Assembly (NCBI RefSeq): GCF_000768345.1
Contig: NZ_AVPS01000003.1
Location: 399,971-463,970, forward strand
Length of the DNA: 64,000 nucleotides
DNA from: Lysobacter concretionis Ko07 = DSM 16239
GTDB lineage: Bacteria > Pseudomonadota > Gammaproteobacteria > Xanthomonadales > Xanthomonadaceae
Direction of reading: 5' to 3'
The notes beneath the pieces are model-generated. The model saw only the letters and a program-made list of their open reading frames with translations. It searched no databases and was not told the origin of the DNA. Within the stretch, counting starts at the first letter, position 1; each line of letters opens with the position of its first letter. Position numbers and translations under genes: made by a program. This document shows, in pieces, positions 26,451 through 34,239 of the stretch.

Positions 26451-26648
26451 CTAGGCACGGGTAACGCGCACGCCCATTGCTGGACGTTGATACGGCTTGA
26501 GCGTAGCGGCGACGAAGACCTGGCGTTGGAGTTTCTTGCTCTCCGACCAAACACAAGTGACTTCGTTGCCGTTAATTTCCTCAACGGTCATAGGCTCACC
26601 GCCGGACTTCAACTGGACAATGTCACCTGCCGCAAAAGACTGGCTCAT
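26451..26648 (-). CDS. YodC/DUF2158 family protein, cassette gene
   Basis: Protein of 65 residues. The pattern FAAGDIVQLKSGGEPMTVEEINGNEVTCVWSESKKLQRQVFVAATLKPY is the DUF2158 fold seen in E. coli YodC, a small beta-barrel protein of unknown role often found on mobile elements. It lies 11 bases behind the upstream unknown gene with no attC between, so both belong to one cassette. The TAG stop is five bases from the attC core. Confidence 0.85.
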   Translation of the reverse strand: MSQSFAAGDIVQLKSGGEPMTVEEINGNEVTCVWSESKKLQRQVFVAATLKPYQRPAMGVRVTRA

Positions 26649-26659
26649 AGGATGGCTCC

Positions 26660-27022
26660 TTATTGATCTTGCTCAGGGTAGCGATGCTTGGGGAAGGCGA
26701 CAGGTACACGGAACTTAATGCGCGATTCCATGCCTTTTGACTCGTTGCTCTTGCCGCCGGCGCTTAGGTTGAGAAGTGAGGCAACGGTGAGTCCGACTCC
26801 TGCCTTGGTCTCCGTGCCCGAGTTTGCAAGGATTGCCACATCAAAATCCACATACTCAATGGCGTGACGTCGGCCTCCGGTAACCAAGCTGCCAGTGTCA
26901 TCCTTTGTCATCGACGTGTTTATACGGGTCGTTGATCCGCCCTCTTGCAGCTTCCGCTGTGCATCCTCGATGCCTCCGGAAATCTGAAGGAGAGCTTCTG
27001 TGACGAATTCTTTGAGTTCCAT
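26660..27022 (-). CDS. Unknown protein, cassette gene
   Basis: Protein of 120 residues; the ATG at 27020-27022 is supported by GGGGAG five bases upstream. The N-terminus, MELKEFVTEALLQISGGIEDAQRKL, is an amphipathic helix. The rest looks beta-rich, with YVDFDVAILANSGTETKAGVGLTVASLL and SRIKFRVPVAFP. I have seen this general layout in small uncharacterised bacterial proteins but cannot name a family with confidence. It is co-transcribed with the YodC-like gene and is the proximal gene of its cassette. Confidence 0.65.
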   Translation of the reverse strand: MELKEFVTEALLQISGGIEDAQRKLQEGGSTTRINTSMTKDDTGSLVTGGRRHAIEYVDFDVAILANSGTETKAGVGLTVASLLNLSAGGKSNESKGMESRIKFRVPVAFPKHRYPEQDQ

Positions 27023-27038
27023 GGATCTCCCCAGAAGC

Positions 27039-27098
27039 ACCTAACGCCGGAATTAAGCCGAGCCACGAAGTGGCTTCGGCTTGAATGACTTGTTAGGC
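27039..27098 (-). repeat. attC recombination site, 60 bp
   Basis: Core sites ACCTAAC (27039-27045) and GTTAGGC (27092-27098) flank a hairpin AAGCCGAGCCAC GAA GTGGCTTCGGCTT with the unpaired base typical of attC. The minus-strand reading gives the classic CTAACAAGTCATTCAAGCCG ... GCGTTAGGTGC form. Confidence 0.95.
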
Positions 27099-27418
27099 GG
27101 TGCTGCTCCGGATGATGGACGAATTTGCCAAGAATCAGCCCACAACACTGCCGCCAGCCGAGACAGTACCAGATGCGATGTTGTTGATGCCGCCGAAGCC
27201 GGAAAGTGAAGAAGCCAGGAGCCACAAGCGCAGCATGTTGCCGAAGTCAGGCAAGCCGGTGCGAACGCACCCGAGAACCCAGCCGAAGAACGAGCGGCCG
27301 AAGCCCGTACAAGCGAAGGCGCAGAGCCAAGGTGTGCGATGAAGTAACCGGATCCGGCCGACAGGTTGCGATGTGGTGTCCGAAGCAGCGAGCCGCCATG
27401 AAATTCTCAACAGCAACC
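27099..27418 (-). other. Gene cassette with ambiguous coding content
   Basis: A 320-bp cassette lies between two attC sites. On the minus strand a TTG-started frame of 93 codons (27135-27416) starts just behind the attC core and encodes a hydrophobic, Cys/Trp-rich product. On the plus strand an 80-codon frame (27100-27342) encodes a hydrophilic Pro/Lys-rich product. Neither has recognisable homology or a clear ribosome binding site. Cassettes without a real gene, or with a reversed one, are known. Confidence 0.5.
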
Positions 27419-27478
27419 GCCTAACGCCAGAATTAAGCCGCGCCGCGCAGCGGCGTCGGCTTGAATGAATTGTTAGGC
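27419..27478 (-). repeat. attC recombination site, 60 bp
   Basis: Core sites GCCTAAC (27419-27425) and GTTAGGC (27472-27478) flank a hairpin AAGCCGCGCCGC GCA GCGGCGTCGGCTT. It is near-identical in plan to the site at 27039. The stop codon of the gene before it lies inside the core. Confidence 0.95.
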
Positions 27479-27787
27479 GCGTCCACGCAAATCTATGGTG
27501 CGCCAGCTTGCCTGATCTGACTTTACGAGTGCTGCCTGCTCCGAATTAAGACCGAAGGCAGCGCTCATATAGACCAGATCTACCTCCTCAGACTCCTCGG
27601 CCGAGTTGCCGCGATAGTCCTGAGGTGAAGAGCGCAACTCGACAAAAGCATCCGTTGCCGAAACATAAATCAGAGTGGCGGTCCAAGTGGGCCTAGCCAG
27701 GCTGAACCCCAATGCGACATCAACGACTCGGTCGAGGTCGAACTCCACGACTTGGCCAGATTTTGCTTTGTACTCGCAGGGCATCAT
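27473..27787 (-). CDS. Unknown protein, first gene of the cassette array
   Basis: Protein of 104 residues, unrecognised, acidic and apparently soluble with several beta-strand-like stretches (VVEFDLDRVVDVALGF, ATLIYVSATDAFVELR, EEVDLVYMSAAFGL). It starts eight bases inside a GTTAGGC-type core boundary and its TAA stop is inside the attC core, so it fills a standard cassette. Being first in the array, it would be the best expressed if an upstream promoter existed. Confidence 0.65.
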   Translation of the reverse strand: MMPCEYKAKSGQVVEFDLDRVVDVALGFSLARPTWTATLIYVSATDAFVELRSSPQDYRGNSAEESEEVDLVYMSAAFGLNSEQAALVKSDQASWRTIDLRGRA

Positions 27788-27794
27788 GATGCGC

Positions 27795-27801
27795 GCCTAA
27801 C
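27795..27801 (-). promoter_or_regulatory. Proximal recombination core of the cassette array
   Basis: GCCTAAC (minus strand GTTAGGC) marks the proximal end of the first cassette. The sequence beyond it contains a short hairpin, CGCTTA with TAAGCG, and could be a degenerate attC or an attI. No integrase gene or recognisable fragment of one is present between here and hutU (27802-27997). Confidence 0.6.
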
Positions 27802-27997
27802 GCTTATTAGAGCCCCTAAGCGAGGCATTACGCCGAGTATGCCCGCTTTCCAAGTCGCGTTCAGAGGCCACACTCCAGGCCTTTGCACCGCAATTACAGA
27901 CTTCGCGAAAAGCCCACTTACAGCGTTACCCCGCGAGCAAACTGGAAAGCGTTACGGCAGCCCCCCACGACCGTAACGCCCCTTTCCACGTCCGCAC

Positions 27998-29677
27998 TCA
28001 CACCATCGGCAACTTCAACCCCTTCTCCCGCGCGCACTCCTTCGCGATCTCATACCCCGCATCCGCATGCCGCATCACGCCGGTCGCGGGGTCGTTCCAC
28101 AGCACGCGGGCGATGCGCTGGTCGGCGGCCTCGCTGCCGTCGCAGACGATCACCACGCCGCTGTGCTGCGAGTAGCCCATGCCGACGCCGCCGCCGTGGT
28201 GCAGGCTGACCCAGGTCGCGCCGCCGGCGACGTTGAGCATGGCGTTGAGCAGCGGCCAGTCGGACACGGCGTCGCTGCCGTCCTTCATCGACTCGGTCTC
28301 GCGGTTGGGTGAGGCGACGCTGCCGCTGTCGAGGTGGTCGCGGCCGATCACGACCGGGGCCTTGAGCTCGCCGTTGCGGACCATCTCGTTGAACGCCAGG
28401 CCGAGTTTGTCGCGCAGGCCCAGGCCGACCCAGCAGATGCGCGCGGGCAGGCCCTGGAATTCGATCCGGTCGCGCGCCATGTCCAGCCAGTTGTGCAGGT
28501 GGGCGTCGCCGGGGATCAGTTCCTTGACCTTGGCGTCGGTCTTGTAGATGTCTTCGGGGTCACCGCTGAGCGCGACCCAGCGGAACGGGCCGATGCCCTT
28601 GCAGAACAGCGGACGCACGTAGGCGGGGACGAAACCGGGGAAGTCGAACGCGTTCTTGCAGCCGTCGTCGAACGCCATCTGGCGGATGTTGTTGCCGTAG
28701 TCGAAGGTCGGGATGCCCTGGGCGTGGAAGGCGAGCATCGCCTCGACGTGTTTGCGCATGGAGTGCATCGCGGCGTCGCGGATCGCGGCGGGATTGTCGC
28801 GCTGGCCTTCCAGCCATTCGGCCACGGTCAGGCCGATCGGCAGGTAGCCGTGCACGGGGTCGTGGGCGCTGGTCTGGTCGGTGACGGCGTCGGGGCGGAC
28901 GCCGCGGCGGACCAGTTCGGGCAGGATCACCGCGGCGTTGCCGAGCAATGCGATCGACTTGGCTTCGCCGGCCCTGGTGTATTTGTCGATGCGGGCCAGG
29001 GCATCGTCGAGGTCGGCGGCCTGCTCGTCGACGTAGCGGGTGCGCAGGCGCATGTCGATGCGGCTCTGCTGGCATTCGATGTTGAGGCTGCACGCGCCGG
29101 CCAGGCTGGCGGCCAGCGGTTGCGCGCCGCCCATGCCGCCCAGCCCGGCGGTGAGGATCCAGCGGCCCTTGAGGCTGCCGCCGTAATGCTGCCGGCCCAG
29201 CTCCACGAAGGTCTCGTAGGTGCCCTGGACGATGCCTTGGCTGCCGATGTAGATCCAGCTGCCGGCAGTCATCTGGCCGTACATCATCAGGCCCTTCCTA
29301 TCGAGCTCGTTGAAGTGCTCCCAGGTGGCCCAGTGCGGCACCAGGTTGGAGTTGGCGATCAGCACGCGCGGGGCGTCGGCGTGGGTGCGGAAGATGCCGA
29401 CCGGCTTGCCGGACTGCACCAGCAGGGTTTCCTCGTCGGACAGGTTCTTCAGCGACTCGATGATGGCGTCGTAGCTTTCCCAGTCACGCGCGGCGCGGCC
29501 GATGCCGCCGTAGACCACCAGCCCGGTCGGGTCCTCGGCCACCTCGGCATCCAGGTTGTTCTGCAGCATCCGGAACGGCGCTTCGGTCAACCATGATTTG
29601 CAGGTGAGCTGGCTGCCACGCGGGGAGCGGATGACGCGGCTGGGATCGACACGGGTGTGGGTGACGGGGGCGGACAT
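27998..29677 (-). CDS. hutU: Urocanate hydratase (urocanase)
   Basis: Protein of 559 residues, the usual size. It catalyses hydration of urocanate to imidazolonepropionate, the second step of histidine degradation, using NAD+ as a tightly bound prosthetic group. Signatures include [20 protein letters not shown], the NAD-binding [16 protein letters not shown] and the active-site [27 protein letters not shown] lies five bases before the ATG. It is not followed by hutH here; instead the cassette array abuts its 3' end. HutF and HutI lie 5-7 kb away, separated by unrelated genes, so the hut genes are not in one operon in this genome. Confidence 0.97.
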   Translation of the reverse strand: MSAPVTHTRVDPSRVIRSPRGSQLTCKSWLTEAPFRMLQNNLDAEVAEDPTGLVVYGGIGRAARDWESYDAIIESLKNLSDEETLLVQSGKPVGIFRTHADAPRVLIANSNLVPHWATWEHFNELDRKGLMMYGQMTAGSWIYIGSQGIVQGTYETFVELGRQHYGGSLKGRWILTAGLGGMGGAQPLAASLAGACSLNIECQQSRIDMRLRTRYVDEQAADLDDALARIDKYTRAGEAKSIALLGNAAVILPELVRRGVRPDAVTDQTSAHDPVHGYLPIGLTVAEWLEGQRDNPAAIRDAAMHSMRKHVEAMLAFHAQGIPTFDYGNNIRQMAFDDGCKNAFDFPGFVPAYVRPLFCKGIGPFRWVALSGDPEDIYKTDAKVKELIPGDAHLHNWLDMARDRIEFQGLPARICWVGLGLRDKLGLAFNEMVRNGELKAPVVIGRDHLDSGSVASPNRETESMKDGSDAVSDWPLLNAMLNVAGGATWVSLHHGGGVGMGYSQHSGVVIVCDGSEAADQRIARVLWNDPATGVMRHADAGYEIAKECAREKGLKLPMV

Positions 29678-29774
29678 GGCGACTTCCTGGACGGAAACGG
29701 AAAGTCCCGATTATCGCATCGCGCTTGGGGTGCGGACCCGGGGTCTCCACCCAGCAGTACCGCCCAAGAACAGG

Positions 29775-29799
29775 AACGCCCGGCGGGGTGCCGGGCGTT
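29775..29799 (-). terminator. Hairpin terminator of the small secreted protein gene
   Basis: A perfect 10-bp stem AACGCCCGGC (29775-29784) with GCCGGGCGTT (29790-29799) has a 5-nt loop. It lies downstream of the minus-strand gene at 29843 and lacks a long T run. Confidence 0.55.
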
Positions 29800-29842
29800 G
29801 GTCGGAATGGCGGCGGTCGTAGCGACCTCGTCATCGCGCCGG

Positions 29843-30232
29843 TCAGTGGATTGCGGGATCCCGCTTGCGCAGGGCATCGGCGATGTCCACCTCGCCGGTT
29901 CGCTCCAGATCCGAGCGGCTGTAGACGCGGCCGCTGGCGCTGACGCAACCGTCGCGGTCCAGCTCGTCGACCCGGTCCACCACGGCGTCCTTGTCCTTGC
30001 GCATGGCCCGGTCGGCACGCTCACTGCGGCTCCGGGTGATGCGGCTGCCGGTGTAACGCAGGCAGTCGCGGCGGGCGTCGGCATCGGCGCGGGCTTCGCT
30101 CGGGTTGACGGTGCGCTGGTCGGTCTGCGCCTGCGTGGTCGTGACCGGGGCGTCCTGGGTCGGCACGGGTTCGGCGGCCTGCACGGCGAGCATCGGCAAG
30201 GCCACCAACAGGCCCAACAGCAAGGTTTTCAT
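29843..30232 (-). CDS. Small secreted protein of unknown function
   Basis: Protein of 129 residues. The ATG at 30230-30232 has GGAGA upstream and starts a signal peptide (MKTLLLGLLVALPMLAVQAA, cleavage after about 20). The mature part is charged, with many Arg and Asp residues and two cysteines (RRDCLRY, DRDGCVSASGRVYSRSDLERTG) that could form a disulfide. No known family was recognised. It is a single gene, divergent from the phosphodiesterase gene. Confidence 0.68.
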   Translation of the reverse strand: MKTLLLGLLVALPMLAVQAAEPVPTQDAPVTTTQAQTDQRTVNPSEARADADARRDCLRYTGSRITRSRSERADRAMRKDKDAVVDRVDELDRDGCVSASGRVYSRSDLERTGEVDIADALRKRDPAIH

Positions 30233-30360
30233 TGCGGTCTCCAACAGGTTGCGATCCGGAAATCCACCATACGCCCGTGCTTCGTGGCCGGCGGCCGGGC
30301 GGAATCGAGCATTCACAACGCTTTCAGGTGTGCAGCGTTCCGCCTGCAACATCCAGCCAT

Positions 30361-30366
30361 TAGGAT
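30361..30366 (+). promoter_or_regulatory. Candidate -10 hexamer of a leaderless promoter
   Basis: TAGGAT ends 6 nt before the ATG of the phosphodiesterase gene, placing the predicted transcription start on the start codon. No ribosome binding site is present. Confidence 0.4.
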
Positions 30367-30372
30367 GGCCCG

Positions 30373-31659
30373 ATGCATTCATTCAAATCCGCGGCCACGA
30401 CCGCCCTGCTCGCCTTTTTCACGTTGTTCCTCGTCGCCTGCACCTCGTTGCCGGCCACGGACACCCGCCCATCCTCCACTGCCGACGCCGCGACCCCGCC
30501 GCCCGTGCTGCTGGTCTCGATCGACGGGTTCCGCGCCGACTACCTGGACCTGGGCATCACCCCGAACCTGGCCCGGCTCACCGTCGAAGGCGTGCAGGCA
30601 GAGTGGATGAATCCGTCCTTCCCCAGCCTGACCTTCCCGAATCATTACTCCATCGTCACCGGCCTGCGCCCGGACCGTCACGGCATCGTCCACAACTCGA
30701 TGCAGGACACCGAATTGGGTGGTTTCAGCCTGGGCAAGCGCGAGGCGGTCAGCGACGGGCGCTGGTGGGACGACGGCCTGCCGGTGTGGGTGAGCGTCGA
30801 GACCGCCGGGCTGCCGGCCGCGACCCTGTTCTGGCCCGGCACCGAGGCGGCCATCGGCGGCGTGCAGGCGACCCGCTGGCTGCCGTTCGACGCCAAGATG
30901 CCGGCCGATGCGCGCGTCGACACGGTGCTGGGCTGGCTGGGCGAACCGGTCGCGACCCGGCCGCGTTTCGCCACGCTGTACTTCGAGGCGCTGGACACGG
31001 CCGGTCACACCCACGGCCCGGATTCGCCGGAAGCGCATGCCGCGATCCGCGAGGTCGATGCGGCGATCGGCCGCTTGCTCGATGGCCTGGACGCGCGCGG
31101 GCTGGCGTCGCAGGTCAACCTGGTGGTGGTGTCGGATCACGGCATGGCGACCGTGGCGCCGGAACAGTACGTGCTGATCGAAGACATGGTCGACCCGGCG
31201 GACGCGAAGATGGTGACGGCCGGCCAGTCGGTCGGATTCGCCCCGAAGCCGGGACGCTCCCAGGCCGCCGAAGCGCAACTGCTCGGCGCGCACGAGCACT
31301 ATGACTGCTGGCGCAAGGGCGAGCTGCCCGCGCGCTGGCATTACGGCAGCCACCCGCGGGTGCCGCCGATCGTGTGCCAGATGCACGAAGGCTGGGACGC
31401 GATCCGCCGCGCCTGGGCTGCCTCGCGCTCGACCACCGCGAACCGCGGCTCCCACGGCTTCGACCCGGCGCTGCCGTCGATGCGCGCGATCTTCCTCGCC
31501 CGCGGCCCCGCGTTCCGCGAGCACGCCACGGTGCCCGCGTTCGACAACGTCGACGTGTACCCGCTGCTGATGAAGCTGATCGGCCTGGAACCGGCGGCGA
31601 ATGACGGCGATGACGACGCAATGGGCACGTTGAAGGTGGGCGCACCGATGTCGAGGTAA
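30373..31659 (+). CDS. Nucleotide pyrophosphatase/phosphodiesterase (NPP), lipoprotein
   Basis: Protein of 428 residues. An N-terminal lipobox LVAC (Cys23) predicts a lipoprotein. The alkaline-phosphatase-fold motifs of NPP enzymes are present: SIDGFRADY (metal-binding Asp51), PSFPSLTFPNHYSIVTG (nucleophile Thr87), EALDTAGHTHGP (metal Asp and His), VVSDHGM (Asp, His) and SHGFDPALPSM (His). NPPs cleave phosphodiester or pyrophosphate bonds of nucleotides and derivatives; a Xanthomonas homologue is a structurally studied example. The periplasmic location suggests nucleotide or phosphate scavenging. Monocistronic, probably leaderless. Confidence 0.92.
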   Translation: MHSFKSAATTALLAFFTLFLVACTSLPATDTRPSSTADAATPPPVLLVSIDGFRADYLDLGITPNLARLTVEGVQAEWMNPSFPSLTFPNHYSIVTGLRPDRHGIVHNSMQDTELGGFSLGKREAVSDGRWWDDGLPVWVSVETAGLPAATLFWPGTEAAIGGVQATRWLPFDAKMPADARVDTVLGWLGEPVATRPRFATLYFEALDTAGHTHGPDSPEAHAAIREVDAAIGRLLDGLDARGLASQVNLVVVSDHGMATVAPEQYVLIEDMVDPADAKMVTAGQSVGFAPKPGRSQAAEAQLLGAHEHYDCWRKGELPARWHYGSHPRVPPIVCQMHEGWDAIRRAWAASRSTTANRGSHGFDPALPSMRAIFLARGPAFREHATVPAFDNVDVYPLLMKLIGLEPAANDGDDDAMGTLKVGAPMSR

Positions 31660-31706
31660 GTCGGCGCGGAAGCGACGGCTTCTCGCGACGGGATGGCAGG
31701 TACAGG

Positions 31707-31892
31707 TCGCGACTGACATCGCTCCTACGAAATCCTGACCGGATCCATCACCGTAGGAGCGGCGTAAGCCGCGAACGCGCAGGCAACGCAACCCCTTGAT
31801 CGCTCCATCATTCGGGCGACAAACGTGCGTTCGAGCCGGATCTCGGCGGCGAGGTGGTATGTAGAGGTCCCGGCTGAAGCCGCTCCTGCGAC
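31707..31892. repeat. Cluster of GTAG-type REP elements
   Basis: Three short palindromic units sit in the 343-bp gap between the NPP and ada-alkA genes: 31707-31730 (reverse), 31753-31774 (GTAGGAGCGGCGTAAGCCGC, forward) and 31867-31892 (reverse). Each has a GTAGGAGCG-like head and a hairpin ending in CGCGA or GGGAC. Such units are mobilised by RAYT transposases in Xanthomonadaceae and Pseudomonas; none is encoded here. Confidence 0.75.
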
Positions 31893-31990
31893 CGAAGGAA
31901 GTCCAGCAGGACAAACCCTGACCGGAACCACCTGCCGGGGCGCTTCACATTGATGTCCGAATCCGGCGAGTCTGCGTCCAGTTCCGGTGC

Positions 31991-31996
31991 TAGCCT
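31991..31996 (+). promoter_or_regulatory. Candidate -10 hexamer of a leaderless promoter
   Basis: TAGCCT, preceded by TGC (extended -10 pattern), ends 6 nt before the ATG of the ada-alkA fusion. No Shine-Dalgarno sequence is seen. Confidence 0.4.
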
Positions 31997-32002
31997 GCGT
32001 CC

Positions 32003-33613
32003 ATGTCCTCGCCCACCGCGTCTGTCATCGCAAATGCCGCTGCCCCGGCGGATGCCTCGCTGATGCCCGATCCGCGGCTGTGCGAGCAGGCGCGGCTGAG
32101 TCGGGACGCACGCTTCGACGGCCTGTTCTTCACCGCCGTCAGCAGCACCGGGATCTATTGCCGGCCGGTGTGTCCAGCGCCGGTGCCGAAGCGGGAGAAC
32201 GTCCGCTATTACCGCAACGCCGCGGCGGCGGAATCGGCCGGCTTCCGGCCCTGCCTGCGATGCCGGCCCGAGCTGTCGCCCGGTGACGGCGACGGCAACC
32301 GGGGCGATGCGACGCTCGCCCGCGCGCTCAAGCTGATCGAACAGGGCGCACTGGCCGATGCGCCGCTGGCGGCCCTGGCCGCACGGGTCGGGCTGGGGGA
32401 GCGCCAGTTGCGGCGGTTGTTCGTCGACCGCCTCGGTGCGGCCCCGCTGGGCGTGCACGGCACCCGCCGGTTGCTGTTCGCCAAGCAGTTGCTGACCGAA
32501 ACCACGCTGCCGATCACCGAGGTCGCGATGGCGGCCGGGTTCGGCAGCCTGCGTCGCTTCAACACCACGTTCCGGGAGGCCTACCGGATGGCTCCGCGCG
32601 AGCTGCGCAAGCTTCCGCATGACCACGACAACAGCAACGAACACCAGGTACTGACCTTGCGGCTGGGCTACCGCCCGCCATACGACTTCGCGTCGATGCT
32701 CGCGTTCCTCGGCACCCGCGCGCTGCCCGGCGTGGAAGCGGTCGACGGCGACAGTTATGCGCGGGTGATCGCGCCGCCTGACGACACCCCGCTGGCGCCA
32801 CCGGGCTGGCTGCGGATCAGCGCCTGGCCGGGCGACGCCCACGCGTTGCGGCTGCAGGTTCACGGCGTGGGTTCGACGCGGCTGCTGTCGATCGTCGCGC
32901 GGCTGCGGCGGATGTTCGATCTGGACGCCGACCCGCAGACCATCGCCGCCACGTTGTCGGCCGATCCGAAGCTGCGGCCCTTGCTGCAGAAGCGTCCCGG
33001 CCTGCGCCTGCCCAGCGGCTGGGACGGTTTCGAGATCGCGGTGCGCGCGGTGCTCGGCCAGCAGGTCAGCGTGGCCGCGGCGCGCACGCTGGCCACGCGC
33101 CTGGCGCACCGCTACGGGCAGCCGCTGGAGACGCCGTTCGCGCCGGGACTGGAGCACGTCTTCCCGACTCCCGCGGCCTTGGCCGATGCCGACCTGTCCA
33201 CGATCGGCGTGACCCGTGCGCGTGCCGAAACGATCCGCCACCTGGCCCGCGCGCTGCTCGACGGCCGGGTCGACTTCCGGCCCGAACGCACGCTGGAGGA
33301 TTTCGTCGCGCGCTGGGTCGCGCTGCCGGGGATCGGTCCGTGGACCGCGCACTACATCGCGATGCGCGCGCTCGGCCATCCCGATGCGTTCCCGGCCGAG
33401 GACCTGATCCTGCGCCGCGTCGCCAGCGATGACGCGACACCGTTGAGCGCGCGCAAGCTGCTCGCGCGCGCCGAGGCCTGGCGTCCGTGGCGCGCGTACT
33501 CGGTGATCCACCTGTGGCGCGACACCGTGCCCGAGCCGGCAGCGCCGCAGCCGAAAGCAGCCCAGCCGACACCTGCCAGACCACGTCCCCGCCCGACGCG
33601 GACGAACGGTTGA
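32003..33613 (+). CDS. Ada-AlkA fusion: alkylation-response regulator and 3-methyladenine DNA glycosylase
   Basis: Protein of 536 residues with three parts. An Ada N-terminal zinc domain carries Cys53, Cys57, Cys84 and Cys87 (IYCRPVCP ... PCLRCRPE); in Ada one of these accepts methyl from phosphotriesters and turns on DNA binding. An AraC-type helix-turn-helix pair covers about 105-205 (LAARVGLGERQLRRLF, ITEVAMAAGFGSLRRFNTTF). An AlkA glycosylase domain covers about 215-500, with RAVLGQQVSVAAARTLA, the helix-hairpin-helix LPGIGPWTAHYIAMRALG and the catalytic Asp in FPAEDLILRR. So damage sensing, gene control and base excision are combined, while the Ada methyltransferase half is missing and is supplied by the next gene. 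The C-terminal tail is Pro/Ala/Arg-rich. Confidence 0.94.
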   Translation: MSSPTASVIANAAAPADASLMPDPRLCEQARLSRDARFDGLFFTAVSSTGIYCRPVCPAPVPKRENVRYYRNAAAAESAGFRPCLRCRPELSPGDGDGNRGDATLARALKLIEQGALADAPLAALAARVGLGERQLRRLFVDRLGAAPLGVHGTRRLLFAKQLLTETTLPITEVAMAAGFGSLRRFNTTFREAYRMAPRELRKLPHDHDNSNEHQVLTLRLGYRPPYDFASMLAFLGTRALPGVEAVDGDSYARVIAPPDDTPLAPPGWLRISAWPGDAHALRLQVHGVGSTRLLSIVARLRRMFDLDADPQTIAATLSADPKLRPLLQKRPGLRLPSGWDGFEIAVRAVLGQQVSVAAARTLATRLAHRYGQPLETPFAPGLEHVFPTPAALADADLSTIGVTRARAETIRHLARALLDGRVDFRPERTLEDFVARWVALPGIGPWTAHYIAMRALGHPDAFPAEDLILRRVASDDATPLSARKLLARAEAWRPWRAYSVIHLWRDTVPEPAAPQPKAAQPTPARPRPRPTRTNG

Positions 33614-33638
33614 ACACGACCGAACCCGGAGGCACCCC

Positions 33639-34154
33639 ATGACCACCTACACCACCATCGATAGCCCGGTCGGCCCGCTGTTGCTGGCCGCCGATGACGA
33701 CGGCCTGCGACTGGTCGAGTTCCAGCAATCGCGCCACCGCATCAAGCGCACCGACGACTGGGCGGAAGGCGGGCACGCGGTATTCGATGCGACGCGCGCA
33801 CAGCTGGACGAATACTTCCGCGGCGAGCGCAAGCACTTCGACCTGCCGCTGGCACCGCGCGGCACGCAGTTCCAGCGTGACGTCTGGTTCGCCCTGGCGA
33901 CGATTCTGTACGGCGAGACCGTCAGCTACGCGCAACTCGCCGGCCGCGTCGGCCGGCCGTCCGCGATGCGCGCGGTCGGTGCCGCCAACGGCCGCAACCC
34001 GCTGCCGATCGTGCTGCCCTGCCACCGCGTGATCGGCGCCGACGGCAGCCTGACCGGCTTCGGCGGCGGCCTGCCGACCAAGCAGTTCCTGCTGGAGCTG
34101 GAAGGTGCGTTGCCGCGGTCCGACCTGTTCGTGACCGGGTCGCTGCCGTTGTAG
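33639..34154 (+). CDS. ogt: Methylated-DNA-protein-cysteine methyltransferase
   Basis: Protein of 171 residues. The acceptor motif PCHRV has its cysteine at 128 and is preceded by the helix-turn-helix segment TVSYAQLAGRVGRPSAMRAVGAANGRNP. It transfers methyl groups from O6-methylguanine to itself, irreversibly. GGAGG lies just upstream of the ATG. It follows the ada-alkA fusion by 25 bases on the same strand, so the two form an alkylation-repair operon, probably induced by the methylated Ada domain. Confidence 0.96.
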   Translation: MTTYTTIDSPVGPLLLAADDDGLRLVEFQQSRHRIKRTDDWAEGGHAVFDATRAQLDEYFRGERKHFDLPLAPRGTQFQRDVWFALATILYGETVSYAQLAGRVGRPSAMRAVGAANGRNPLPIVLPCHRVIGADGSLTGFGGGLPTKQFLLELEGALPRSDLFVTGSLPL

Positions 34155-34239
34155 GAATGCGGAGGCTTGCGTCCCGAAGTCAGTCGCGACCGACCGGACG
34201 CGCGCGACGATGTCCAGCTCGCGGCCCACATCGCGCCGC

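Noticed and set aside
27802..27997. Integrase gene remnant at the proximal end of the cassettes
   Set aside because: I read this 196-bp stretch on both strands and found no tyrosine-recombinase motif.
34155..34239. Further GTAG REP copy between ogt and hutF
   Set aside because: GTAGGAATGCGGAGGC resembles the REP head but the hairpin is poorly matched; too degenerate to list.
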